Below, in pieces: positions 21,700 through 33,577 of a stretch of DNA of 64,000 nt. The translations under genes and the position numbers were made by a program. Location: positions 3,443,166-3,507,165 of the forward strand of contig KV748177.1 of assembly GCA_001692895.1 (NCBI GenBank), given 5' to 3'. Each line of letters begins with the position of its first letter. Position 1 is the stretch's first letter. This stretch comes from Cenococcum geophilum 1.58 (taxonomy: Eukaryota > Ascomycota > Dothideomycetes > Gloniales > Gloniaceae). Under the pieces are notes generated by a model. The model did no database searches. It was given only the letters and a program-made list of their open reading frames with translations, and was not told the DNA's origin.

Positions 21700-24600
21700 T
21701 TAAGTTAGGGTCTATAAAATATTATACTCCCCCCTCTAAAAAAGTCTTAGTAAGAGAATCTAACTAATTAAATAACTTTAACCGCTAGTTAAAGTTCCTA
21801 GATATCTTAAGACCTTACGTAACTAAGAAATTTCTAGGAACTCCTTTTTAACCTAACCTTTAACTTATATATATAGAGTATTTATATTAACAAACGTCTC
21901 TAGTGCCTTGTTTAGGTTCGCCTTCGTTATTATATCTACTAAATTATCTTAGCCATTAATCTATTAAATCTTAAAGAGTTTTTAACGCTCGTAGGATTAC
22001 TAAAGTGCTATAATATTAATTATAAGGCGCTTTTTCTTTGTAGTACTAAGCTTAACTAAACACTTATAAAGGGAATATAAGTCAGTGCATATAATTATAG
22101 GGATAATAGGAAGTTCAAGTCAATCTATAATTATCTTTAGGGTAGTTCTAATTGTAATTGCCATATTAACTCCGCTAACTATTCTATATATCTCTAACGC
22201 TAAAACACTTTAAGTAATACGCTTACTCTTAGTTAAGCTCTAATAGATAATGTTACTATAGATTATAAAGTTATTCTCTCTAGTAGATTTATTCGCAATA
22301 ATAATCTTATGTTTTAACTAGGAGCTAAAATCTTTATTATTTATAAACGATTTATTAATAAATATAAAGAGCTTAGCGGTAGGAAGATTAATAGGCACGT
22401 AGAGTAGTCCCCGATTAAAATAGTTTATTTACTAAAAAAAACGCTTATTTAAGGCAAGAATATTATCCTTAATTAGTTCCTAGTGTTAAGCGGCAACTAA
22501 GAGATTAAAGGAAGCCTTAGGTTAATAGATAGAAGTAATATAAGCTCCACAAGCGCATTACTCCACGTATTCTTGCTTTAGAGAATTAACATTAATAACG
22601 TTAATCTTCTTACCTTAACCCTTCTAGCGTAAAGCAATAGAATCCTAGTTTAGGGAAAGGATATATTTATTAAAAAGTAATAGTGTTATTAAATTAAGCT
22701 TTTCCTTTAGCTTTGCTATAAGATTTGCCTTTACTAGCTTATCTTCTTTAAGAGCTAAGAATTAGTTATCTCCTAAGATAATTATATTATTAGTTTATAT
22801 GCCAACGATTCTAAATAGAGTTCCTATGGTTATAATAAGGAAGTAGGGATTAAATATAGATATAGTTATTAAAACTTCTCTTTATAGTGCTTACTATAGG
22901 TAGCCTACTAATAAGTTCTTACCTCTGCGATTCCGTATAATGGCTTAAGCATAACTATAATTATATCTTTAGGATATTAGTGGCGAATTTACTCTAGAAG
23001 GTATGCCAATATTAAGCGCTAAAGGTGCGTCTCTAATTAGGTGTAGGCCTAGGTAATATCTCACAAATAGACTACTATTCTATTCTTTATTAAGGAGGGA
23101 GCTAGCGCAATAATAACTCGCTAACTAGCTCGTTAAATTATAGGAGATTATATAAGAATTACCTCCTTACTATTATTATTATAGCCTTAGATAATAAGCC
23201 TTAATTTCTTAAATAGGGCGTTAATAGCTTTACCCTTAATCTTATTAACTATTCTTAACTTAAAGATACGAACTCTATTAAACTTAGTAGGGTTATACTT
23301 CTTAAATTTAAAGACTCCTCTTATAATAAGACTATCGATCTCCTACTTATCGGATACTTAGAAAGGAGCTCCTAGGGTTATAATATAACCTTCCTTTTAG
23401 AGCTATTTTACAAGCTTAAAGTTAGCCTTCTCTTTAGCTATTATAAAGGCCATTAATAACTTAACTCTATTCTTAATAGCGGTAATAAATTATTCTTTAA
23501 AATTAATAAGATATTGGCGATTTCGTAATCCCTTTAGGTAACCTCTACCGCGTTATAGTTATGGCGTATCTACTATAATTATATCAGGATTATAGTTGCC
23601 TTCTAAAGCATATTAATTATAGTTCTCCTTTAAGGTATCTTCTAGGGCATCCTATAAAGGCTTAAAATTGTTATCTTTATAATAAGGCTTAATAATAGTT
23701 AAACGGAATTAAGTAGGTCCGTAAGGCATCTAAATAGTATAAGTTTAACTATTAATTATAATAAGTTGGTATAAGCCTAACTATCCTCCCCTTTTACGCT
23801 ATACGCGTACTTTAGACTAAAGTAGCAGATTAAGCGTAGTTAAAGTATTTAGGCCATTTTTTATTTCTAATACGTTATTAACCTAGCGTATAGCGTAGAG
23901 ATGTTATACCTCCTTTATTACCTTATAAATAGCCTTAGCTTATTATATAATAGAGGAAGATAGTAAAAAATTGTTAGTTATTTAAGGGTAGGCGCTAAAG
24001 ACTAGCAATATAGGTATAAGTCTATCTAGGCTAGCGGAATTATTAATAGCTTTAACAGCTATTTATAAGGTAAGTTTTTTACTAGCGTCCTTTAGTTCTA
24101 AAGAGATAATCTTATATACGCGGCGTAATAGCGCGTAATATCGCTCTACTTTTTTAATACTATTATATGCCTTAACGGGGACTTCCTTAACCTTAATTGC
24201 TATTGCCTTTATCTATTATCAGAACTCTATAGATAAGAAGTTCTTTTCTATATTATAGATAATTTAATTAGGGGGTCCTAAATAGATATTAATCTAGTAT
24301 AACTAAAGGGTATCCTATGCGTTTTTAGCTAATATATCTTTTAAGAAACGCGCGGCTTAGAAGAAGGTTAAGAAGTTAATAATTTAGAGCACTAGCTTGC
24401 CGCTAAGATATATAACGTTAATAATAATATAAAAGTTAAAGTTATAGTTATCCTTAAGGGTAAACTTAAATCGGCTAGGGGACTTCTAGTTTATTTAGTA
24501 GTAGTAGTAGTAGTACTTTATAAGATGCTTAATTACCTTAACCTTAACTTTATAGCCTACTTGCTAAAGAACCCTAAGTAATTAATAAACGGATAGGTGG

Positions 24601-26747
24601 CTAAAACGATGGTGTAGTTAGCGTAATTCCAACTTAGTTAAGTAGCTTTAAGTAATACTCTTTTCTAGTTAATAAAGGAGCAACTAGGGGTAACCCTACT
24701 TGCGTATAACGGGCACCCAATTATCTCCCTAAATAAGTATATTCTTAAGGTTATTAAGCCTAACACCTAATTAATTTATATCTTTAATGTAAAATAAAAA
24801 CAGAGTATTTATAGGAATAATATAGAAAGTAATATATCCTAAGGGGGTTTGGACCCTAATTATACTAAGAGAGATTATAGTACCTTTACTAAAGCGAATT
24901 ATATATTAGCCTACCGTTAATTAGTTAATCTAAATAGAGCTATTAAGCTGCTAAAGAGCTTAAACTTAAGGTTCTCCTACTATAGATACTCCTACGGCTC
25001 CTATATCCGGTATAATACTATAAAAGACGTACGCCAAGTATTTATCATTAAAGGAAAACGCGGAACTCTCCTTTAGCTTATTAAAGATATCTAATTTTAT
25101 AATAGAATGGAGTATAGATTAGTTATTAAGAATAGTAACGGTTTATATACTATCTACCTTACTATACTCCATAAAGTATTAGTTAGGAGAGTAGTCCTTA
25201 ATTTTTATATCTATAAGGAGCTGTTTAACCTTATTAACCTTACCCTTAAAATCTTTTACGCCTTTATATTAAACCAGGAAGCTTTAGAAGTAGGCTATAG
25301 TAACCTTATAATTTTTAACGTTTCTTATACTCTAACGGAACTTATTATATACCTCTTTTTATTTATTAAAGGAGTATCTAGTTAACTAGTAATTTAGCTT
25401 CTTACAAACGTAGCACTTTTTTTAGTAATTACTTTAAAATAAACCTCTATAAGGACCTCTATAATTGCCTTATAGTTAATATTAATTATACCCTCTTTTA
25501 TATTCCCTACCACGGCCACTATATATTTGATTAGTCTAGTTATAATTATATTAGTTAAGAATACTTAGTTGGGTAGGGTTTTCGGTATAGAACTATTAAG
25601 ATTCTTATATTCGCATTGCAGTACCTATAGTAGAGCGTAGCTTAGTATATACTCCTTTAAATATATTTATAGGTTTATATAGCGCTAAGTTATACTTAGG
25701 AACGCTATAGCAGGCTAAGATAACCTAGTCCCTTAGGCTGTTCTTATTTTAGTAAGTTTTAGTAAATCCGCGTTAGATTTTCTAGAGTTTATTAAAGAGT
25801 AGTTAAAGGCACTCTAAATAAGTCTTTATTAGGTTAGAAGTAATAACTCTCTAGAATATAGTCTCTCGCCATTTAGACATATAAAGTTAGCGATTCTTAT
25901 TAGTCTTAAAGTAGGCTTTAGTGAGCTAAAGCATTATATTAAAGCTATAGTTTTTACCCGTAATATAGTCGTAATAGAATATTGCTGCCCGTCCCTTTAA
26001 TATAATAGAGAAAGCGTAGTAGTACTAGTAGCTTTAAATTCTAACCTTATTATAATAGTTATAGAAGACCTATAGTTTTACTCTAAGTATATTATATAAT
26101 TCTCCTTTAAACTTCTTCTCTTCGTCTAAATATACCTTTATTAGATTTATAACTTCTTATAGTAAAGGGTTACTAGTTAGCTAGAGTAGAGGAGCTAGAG
26201 GTAATAGAGGTAAAGGAGGAGTACCTCTAGGTAGGGGAGCACCTTTAGGTAGGAGAGTACCTTTAGGTAGGAGAGTAGCGTTTTAGGGGTTTCGTTTTAA
26301 ATTAAAGTTGCCTTTTAAAAAATATGGGTTAGTTCTAGGTTTCTATAGTTAATATATAATCTTAGCTTTTGTTTATACTAGTTCTTTTATACTAGTAATA
26401 ATAGCCTAAATATTACTAGTAATTGGGTTACTATTTTTAGTAATATATACCCCATTCCTACGGAGGAAGTCTTAAAAATCCTAAATAATATTAATATTGC
26501 TAAGTGCCTAGGTATTAGCGGTCCATCCTATAAAATCCTCCCTAAAATATTCCTATAGCTATAGATTAGCGTAGTATCTACTTTAGTAGAATATAATACG
26601 GTATAGGAGAAAGCCGTTAACTTATTTTGCGGTATAAGTTATTATATTAATAGTAAATTCGTCCCAATCTTTATTAATAAGTTTCGCGTATAAAGCTACC
26701 CCTAGTAGTAAGGAGTCTTCCTAGTCGTTTAAAGTAGGCGTAGCCAT
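21700..26747 (-). pseudogene. Copia-2 gag-pol polyprotein, RIP-inactivated
   Basis: Read right to left. A start codon at 26747 opens MATPTLND*EDSLLLGVALYAKL, a gag N-terminus. The zinc knuckle is at ~25420-25380 (KKCYVCKKLNY*LTRYS). Protease, integrase (~24480-24050, YNFNFYIIINVIYLSGK), RT (~23350-22700, with TNNIIILGDN) and RNase H (~22400-21950) follow in the same order and spacing as in Copia-1, of which it is the inverted relative. Stops are TAG/TAA throughout. The tandem CTTTAGGTAGGGGAGCAC-type repeat near 26220-26275 encodes a short repeated stretch in gag. Confidence 0.85.
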
Positions 26748-27134
26748 ATTTTTGGAGGGAGGGAAGTGTTATTAGCGTAGGGATTGTTGTTTGGTACGCG
26801 TTTATAATATATACTTATCGTTTAGTATGCGTTTATAACGTATATTTATAATTATAGGGCTTAGGACTAGTTCTAGCCTTAAATCGCGAAGACTTATAAA
26901 GTATATTATTCTGCGTAACGGACGCAAGAATCTATAATCTAGAAAAGGCTTAGGACCAGTTCTGGCCTTTAAATCCTTAAATTCGTAGAAGAGTTCTATT
27001 TAAGGTTTAGGACCAGTTCTAACCTTAAAAGACAGCTTCCTCTAGCATAAGTAGCACTAGTATAGTAGCTCGTCTCTTCTTAGTAGAATACCTAGCTGTT
27101 CTATAGTATAACAGTAAAGTTAACCACTAATTAG

Positions 27135-27350
27135 TATTAGTTATATAAGGTAATATTACGTAGCTACGGTTCGTAGATAGTATAATAATTGTTATTCTAT
27201 ATATCTTTTAGGGAGGGCGAGGAGCTTAAGGCTCCTCGCCACGCTAGTGCCGCGGCGACACGTGATGGCAACTTGCCACACGTGACGGCAACTTGCCACA
27301 CGTGACGGCAATATGCCTCATATAGTGACCACTTGCCTTTATTCCCAACA
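27135..27350 (-). repeat. Copia-2 5' LTR (216 bp)
   Basis: Same length as the 3' LTR and less mutated. On the minus strand it starts TGTTGGGAATAAAGGCAAG and is followed by the putative primer site CTAATTAGTGG (plus-strand 27124-27134). Confidence 0.93.
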
Positions 27351-28065
27351 ATATATTTTATTAAAATAATTATATCCTAAACTTTTACCTTAAGTCCCTA
27401 TTTATACTATGCTATTAGCGCCTTATTATTTTACTTAACCTATATTACTAATATTTAAAACTATATCGTATACTTTATTGTTAAGGTTTACTATATTAAG
27501 TCCTATAGCTTCCTTTTTACTATAGTTATTACTTTTAGGTCTTTAAATATTTATATAAGTTATTTTATAAAGCCTTCCCAACTTATAAATATAAACTTAA
27601 CTTTTTTATTAATAGTACTTATACTATTTACCTATACTTCTATAAGGTAGGGTTTAAACTATTTAAGTGCTTTCCCTATTAGAAATAGTCCTACATATAC
27701 TACTTAATTTATAGGTATTACTAGTCTAGCTCCCTCCTATATTACCTTAAAGTGCATCTATATTAGAAATCCCTTAAGTTTTAATCTCTCTCCTAAGAAT
27801 TGTTTAATAGATAGTAACTTAACCTTAGCTGCGCCTATTCTATTAAGTCTTACTTTAAGTACCGCGTTGTTATCTATTAACTAATTAACTATTTCTTATA
27901 GTTGTCCGACCGTAACTAACTATAAGTTAGTATCCGCTATACTAGTATTACCGCTTATCCTTAATATTATAGCTACCGTTAATAGTATTATAGCCGCTAC
28001 TTTTAGTAGTATATTGTCTTAACTTCTTCTACTATAACTATAGTAGTAATTATATAACAAAGCCT
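27351..28065 (-). pseudogene. Gypsy-B gag, N-terminal part
   Basis: Minus strand from next to the LTR. It reads NTSIADTNLQLVTVGQLQEIVN*LIDNNAVLKVRLN, then LLSIKQFLGERLKLKGFLI, MHFKVI, VVYVGLFLIGKALK*FKPYL and WEGFIK, a typical order for a Gypsy gag (coiled-coil-like N-terminus followed by the capsid domain). It is cut at 27351 by Copia-2 and continues at 21227. Stops are RIP-type. Confidence 0.75.
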
Positions 28066-28307
28066 TGTAGGAATGCTACAGTTAACTTATTAATGGGCTA
28101 AGTATATAGGTATAAAATAGTTAAACAATAATAATAACTGGTAAAGTGGTTACCTAATAGATTAACTCTAATTATATTCTAAGAATTACTATAAAAAGAG
28201 AACTATCTAGGTAGGGACTGTAGTCCTTTAAATATATAAGACTGCGCCTAAGAAATATACTAAGTACGTTAGTACGTTAGTACGTCCCACGTTCCTATAT
28301 TCCCACA
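28066..28307 (-). repeat. Probable Gypsy-B 5' LTR
   Basis: On the minus strand the segment begins TGTGGGAATATAGG and ends GCATTCCTACA, next to the gag leader, i.e. near-complementary TGT...ACA ends where an LTR is expected. No second copy or target duplication is in the window, so the limits are inferred. A small direct repeat (TACGTTAG, ~28264-28284) lies within it. Confidence 0.45.
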
Positions 28308-29152
28308 TTTCTACGTTCTAAACTTATAACGTGACGTGTTATGTAATTTGGCTACCCTTTATCCTATGGCTTGATTGATTCCAGCGCCTCCTATACTGTT
28401 ATAACCAACCCGTACATGTCTCTCCTTAGTAGCTCTACTACTGCTAATATAAGGTCCGTAACAGGCCCGCCTATAAGGCCGTAGCTAAGCTAAGATATAA
28501 GGACGCAATATTAAAGATAAAGGGGGTTTAATTACGCGTGTAGATAATTTTAGAACGCCTTAGCGAGATAGAAAGGTTATTAGTATTATTCGCACCTATA
28601 TAGATTTAGTAAGGGAGGACAGTTATCTAAAGAGGGCCTATAGAGTCTATATATCCGTCTTTAGACGGCCTTATACCTAGGTCTATTCCTAAACATATTA
28701 ACGGCTAGATTCCGTCTTTAGATAAACTCTCTTCTATATATCTAACCCCTAGGGAGATATTAAGGGGTTTTTAACTATTTACTACTATAGGGCCTGCTTA
28801 GCTATCTACTATAATATCTACTATAAGCTAACGCTTAGCCTCTTTTATTTATTTTTAATTTATAGGCGCCGCTAAGGAAATATAATATACTTTAGAGTGA
28901 TAATTAAGTATTCTAGCTTTAGGCTAAGTGAACTTTAGGGCTAGTAAGTAGGCCATTAATTAAAGCTCTTAATTGCTGCTAGGGGACGTGCTAGTAGGTT
29001 AATAATAATGCTATATTCTATAGCTGTCGCTATAAAATAATTAAGGATATAAAATGGCGCGTAAAAGACGGTACGGTAAGAGATAAGAGATAGGCTATTA
29101 ACTAGCTAGAACAGCTACAAGGTCAGCGTTCTTTAGATTAGCTTTATAAGAA
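28308..29152 (+). other. RIP-mutated sequence with an unrecognised broken frame
   Basis: Plus strand ~28470-29090 carries a weakly protein-like frame with RIP-type stops (YKAVAKLRYKDAILKIKGV, then PSLDGLIPRSIPKHING, YLTPREILRGF). I do not recognise a family. It could be the tail of a transposon gene. The remaining sequence shows nothing I can assign. Confidence 0.35.
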
Positions 29153-29357
29153 TAGTAACTAAGACGCCTTAATATATAACCGCATTGCAGTAACCAAGAC
29201 GCCTTAATGTAGAACTGCACTATAGTAACTAAAATGCCTTAATATAGGACTGCACTATATTAACCGAGACGCCTTAATATAGGACTATACTATAGTAACT
29301 AAGACGTCTTAATATAGGACTGCACTATAGTAACTAAGACGCCTTAATATAGGAATA
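29153..29357. repeat. 35-bp tandem repeat, about six copies
   Basis: Unit AGTAACTAAGACGCCTTAAT-ATAGGACTGCACTAT, six near-identical copies in register. The last one runs into unrelated sequence at about 29350. Differences between copies are mostly transitions. Confidence 0.88.
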
Positions 29358-29684
29358 AAACGCGTTTAAGTGTTTTAAATTTAGAGCAACATTACGCGAC
29401 CGCCCAGAAGTGTACCGATCAAACTTAAATTATATACCTTTTCGCCCAAAATCGCGTGCGAAGGTACTCGGGGGTCGCTGCGCGACCTCGTGCGGAGTTC
29501 GTGCGCGTTATCAGCAGGGGTGGCCAGGCTTGCGGAGGATAAATTATCCTATCCGGTCGGGCGGATAATAATCCTATCCGAGGATAGCCCGGATATTGGA
29601 TAATATCCGAATAATATCTAGATATCCGCAAAATTTTTAACTACAAAACTAAACCTTTACCCCCTATTATACGACGCTATAAAT

Positions 29685-32020
29685 ATGGCTAGTACTAGTG
29701 AAATTTACCCCAAAAACCTTAACAATAATAATTCCTTTAAAGTTAACACACTTTCTACCCTTTTAAGCGGCGTTAAGACTAAAGCTAATACTGGTTTAAT
29801 CCTAACTACTTATATAACACAGATCTTAAGATAAGTCTCCTTAATTTATAAATATACTTATACAGCAATAAAGGAAGAAAAGGCTTATATAAAGAAACGC
29901 TACTTTTATAAATACTGTCCTCCTTAAGACTTAAAAGGACACTATTCCTTAACCGTTGGATTATAAGGCTATTTTAAAAAACATAATATTAAATGGAATC
30001 TAGCAGAGAATTAAAAGCGTACGATAGTAAAAGATTAGGGGGAGAGATCTCTTTTAGAACTATATTAAAAGCTTTTAGCAAGAGGAAAAGTTTAAGGTTT
30101 TAAGGGTAAGGTTTTAAAGCGTATAGTATATTAAAATACTATAAAGTAAGCACTTCTAGATCTAATTATTGTATGACAGCTTTCCTTCTTATATATAGAA
30201 TGGCCAGAGTTTTATACTTTTATAAAAGCATTAAATTAAGAAGCACCCTTAATTATCCCTATATACTACTTAACAATTATAGCCTAGATTCTTAAACACT
30301 TTACTAAGAGTTAAGATATTATACGAAAAGTACTTGAATCTGTAAAAATAAATATTTACCTTGCCGTGGATATCTGGACCTCTTTAAGTTATTCCCTTCT
30401 TCTTGGAATCTGTGCTAGCTTTGTTAATATCTAGGATAAATACCGGAACCCCTTAATTGCCATTTATATAGTATCTAGTTAGAGTGGTATAGATTAATAG
30501 AAGGCGCTTTGTCCGGTTTTTATTAAGTACGGTATTAAAATAAAGATTAGAGCTCTTATTAGCGATAATGCTAGATTAAACGATATTCTCTGTTATATAA
30601 TTAGCTAATAGCTTAGCCTTAAGTATAAAATTAACTGGATCGCAATATATTAAAGAATTCGCTATTAGGGGCACGTTATTAATCTTATTATTTAGGCCTT
30701 TTTATTTAGTTTAAAAAAGGATAAGAAGCTTATAAACTTATATAATAAAGAAAATAAGGAACAGGACAAAGAAGAAGAGGAAAAAGAAGAAAAAGTTATA
30801 TAATAAGCACTACCGCTAGTTAAAAGAAAGAAAAAAAAGGATAAAGAATTAGAGCTAGCATTAGACGAAAAGCATAAAAGAGGTTAAAATATTTAAAATA
30901 TTATAGGGCCGATAGGAAAGCTTTATAACTATATTGTTTATATCCGCAGCTTAGCTAACTATACAATATGGTTTATTAAACGTGCTAGTAAAATAGTTCC
31001 TTTAGATAATCGTATGAGATAGAATAGCTAGTTTCTTATGCTATATATAGCTCTAGAGGATAAGGTAAAGGCTAGGCTTTAACTCTATGTGGAGCACTAT
31101 AAGGATAACTTAAAAAATAATATCCTCTTAATAAGCGAATGGATATATCTTTATACGATTTATAATTTCCTTTAGTCTTTTTATAAAGCAACTCTATTTC
31201 TTTAAGGAAATTATATAATACTAAAGAGGGTTCTAGAATTAGTTAATATTTTTAAGGATATAATATAGACCGTATTAGTAAATTATATAATACTCTTAAC
31301 GTTTTTTTAGCTAATTATTTCCTATAGGTAATAGCTACTAAGGCTAAGGATAAGTTTATAACTCCTTAACTCTAATATACTAAGGAAAAGCTTATAAAGT
31401 ACGTTAAGAAGCTAGATAATTCTCCCTACTATTTAGCGGCACGAGTTTTTAACCTAGAGTGTTATACGGCTTTCTTAAAAGATTAGAATAATTATATTAC
31501 CGTTAAAGGAGAAAAGAAGCTCTTTAGCGTATGAAAGCTCTAGGAGAGATTCCGTAAGAAAGCAATACTTTTAGGTTTAACTATATTGTACACAACTAAG
31601 AAAGCTTAAAAGTCGCCTTTAGAGTCTAAAGAAAATCTTTCTGCCTTCTATAAGGCTCGTCTTTAGTATTATTTAAAATATACTCGTCTATAGAGTCTAG
31701 ATAAGTTTAATAACTATATTAACAAGAATCCAATTCCGCTTAATAGCCGTACAATAGCTATTTAATGGTGGAATTAGCCTCTTTAGTATACAAGATTTCC
31801 ACGACTCTTACAGCTTGCAATTAAAGTTCTCTTAATACCTGGAATAAGCAATAAGCTAAAGAGAGTATTTTTAGGTTCTTAACGCCGTATTTTATGGGAT
31901 CGTATAAGAACTACTCTATAAATACTTAAGGTATTGGAGTGTATAAAGGACTAGGCAGCTTATAAGATTTTAAGTATCCCCTTATAGTCGTATAAGGGAA
32001 AGTATATAAGGGGTGTGTTG
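29685..32020 (+). pseudogene. hAT-1 transposase, RIP-inactivated
   Basis: The start codon at 29685 (MASTSEIYPKNLNNNNSF) aligns with the start of the hAT-2 protein (MACPGEILSDDLYSNNSF). A BED-like zinc finger follows (RYFYKYCPP*DLKGHYSL, ~29895; hAT-2 reads NYFCKYCPFEDLKGHHAL). The DDE core has INIYLAVDIWTSLSYSLLLG (~30350) and IRALISDNARLNDILC (~30550). LDNRMR*NS*FLMLYIAL (~31000) is the hAT DNxxRWNSW block. The C-terminal hATC dimerisation region is FPRLLQLAIKVLLIPG and RVFLGS*RRILWDRIRTTL (~31795-31920). Stops are TAG/TAA. Confidence 0.9.
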
Positions 32021-32097
32021 TATAACACTAAAGGGGGGAAGGGGGGCATATAAATAAAATAATTTTAGGTAAAAGGTAACCACTAAAGGTGTGTAGG

Positions 32098-32160
32098 TGG
32101 CGTAGGTAAATATATGCTAACTTTAAACTTAATAGATTATAAGTTTAAATCCCACCAACG
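32098..32160 (+). other. tRNA-like remnant inside hAT-1
   Basis: GGTGGCGTAGGTAAATATATG resembles an A-box/D-arm and AAGTTTAAATCCCACC resembles a B-box/T-arm in which GTTCAAATCC became GTTTAAATCC and GTGGG became ATAAG. The anticodon arm does not pair and the acceptor stem does not close, so this is not a working tRNA gene. A decayed SINE head or tRNA copy is possible. Confidence 0.25.
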
Positions 32161-32870
32161 TCGTCCTTTATTAAGAATCGGGAAATATAATTATCTGGTA
32201 TACTTCCCGTCCTACTATATAACAGATTCTCCGGCAACATTATTATACTATAAGTAAACTCTCCTTTCTGTACGATATACCTATATAACTAACTACTCTT
32301 AGGATAAGCAGGAGAGGGTAGAAGCTTTGCCGGCGATTAATATGGAGGCTTAGGTGGGGGGTGTATTAGAGAGGCAGGTGCGGATAGGGAGGCCCTTATA
32401 TATAAATGCAATTCTAATTTAGAGCCGTAGGTCTCTAAATACAACTGTAAGTAACCTATATTACTTATATGAGGTAGAGAGCTAATTAATACTAGCCTTG
32501 CGAGGCTTATACGGCGACTCTACGTCGTCTAGTAGGCCCTTGCCCCTTTACTGAATGTCAAAGTCTTCTAGGGTTCTGTAGTGGGTGCTATAGAAATTGC
32601 AAGTAGCGGGATTATAGAGCTCGATGTTCGTCGTATAATATAAATTCTTAGCCTATAGTAGCGGCAGTGGGGGCACTAGAGGGTGAGGATCGGATTGTGG
32701 AACTAGAGGATAATAAGGAGTAGAAAAAAGTTACTAAATTTAAACTGCTGGGTCTCCTCTCTTTTTTTCTCTTTTTATTTTATTTTATAGTATTTTATAT
32801 AAAGAGAAGTATAAATAAAAAGGCAGAAAGAAGATATCTAATTAGTAGGAAAGCTAAAGGTATTTGCTAA
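32161..32870. other. hAT-1 non-coding 3' region
   Basis: Between the transposase and the subterminal repeats. I see no coding region or RNA gene here. The sequence is only moderately RIP-mutated. Confidence 0.5.
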
Positions 32871-32874
32871 GGCT

Positions 32875-33070
32875 TTATACGAAGCTCTGCATAAAGCTCT
32901 GCACGAAGCTCTGCACGAAGCTCTGCGGAGGCTCTACACGAAGCTCTGCACGAAGCTCTGTATATGGAGGCTCTGCATGACGGCTCTGCGTATGACGGTT
33001 CTGCGTACGACGGCTCTACTACGGAGGCTTTATATAAAAGCTTTGTGCAGAGCTTCGTGCAGAGCTCCGT
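32875..33070. repeat. 12-bp tandem repeat (GAAGCTCTGCAC) near the hAT-1 right end
   Basis: Repeats of GAAGCTCTGCAC and variants, with an inversion of orientation near 33045 (TTTGTGCAGAGCTTCGTGCA). The same 12-bp unit makes up the long arrays in X2 (41185-42800) and X1 (51903-52212), although those elements are unrelated to hAT. Confidence 0.9.
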
Positions 33071-33577
33071 ACGCGACTCCCCGTAAGCCTTATCTTGCAG
33101 AGCTCTTATAAGCTTTATATCTATATAATATTACTTATCCTTAGGATATTTAGATAAAAGTGGTACCATTTTAAAGCGCTTTGCAAGCTCTATAAATCTA
33201 TATTAATAGAAAAATTATTTATTTAATATTGGGGGTTGCATCGCAAGTATAAGTATATTAAGGTAATTTTGCTAAGACTATCCGGAGACTATCCGGAGAC
33301 TATCCGGATAGTCTCCGGATACTATCAGCTGATAGGTCTATTATCCGAGAGGCCTATCCGGCCTATCCTCCGCAACTCTGGGGGTGGCCCTAACCTCGTA
33401 TTAACCCGGGTCGTAACCGCGATATGTGATAGATATTCCAGTTTGCTAAGAGAAGATAATAGGGAAGACTAGAAAAACGCCTAATACGCTTCTATTCCAA
33501 ACACCAGTATATCCTATAGAAGGATACAACTATACTATCCGTTACGTACAATAAGAGCCTTGTTCCTTTGTACCTCG

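Larger units (their letters stand above)
21228..27350 (-). mobile_element. Copia-2, complete LTR retrotransposon inserted in Gypsy-B gag
   Basis: Two LTRs of 216 bp (21228-21443 and 27135-27350) flank a minus-strand Copia gag-pol. The target duplication ATATA is seen at 21223-21227 and 27351-27355. Joining the flanks gives a continuous Gypsy-B gag frame. It belongs to the same lineage as Copia-1, with a collinear pol and the same gag knuckle context. Confidence 0.95.
29525..33380 (+). mobile_element. hAT-1, complete DNA transposon with 8-bp target duplication
   Basis: The ends are CAGGCTTGCGGAGGAT at 29525 and, read inward from 33380, CAGAGTTGCGGAGGAT. The 8-bp duplication GGGGTGGC is exact at 29517-29524 and 33381-33388, the hallmark of hAT insertion. 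Subterminal regions at both ends are full of TATCCGGA/TCCGGATA-type short repeats in both orientations, likely transposase-binding sites. It sits just downstream of the membrane-protein gene (33578-34868). hAT-2 has a related terminus (CAGACTTGCGG) and a related transposase. Confidence 0.95.
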
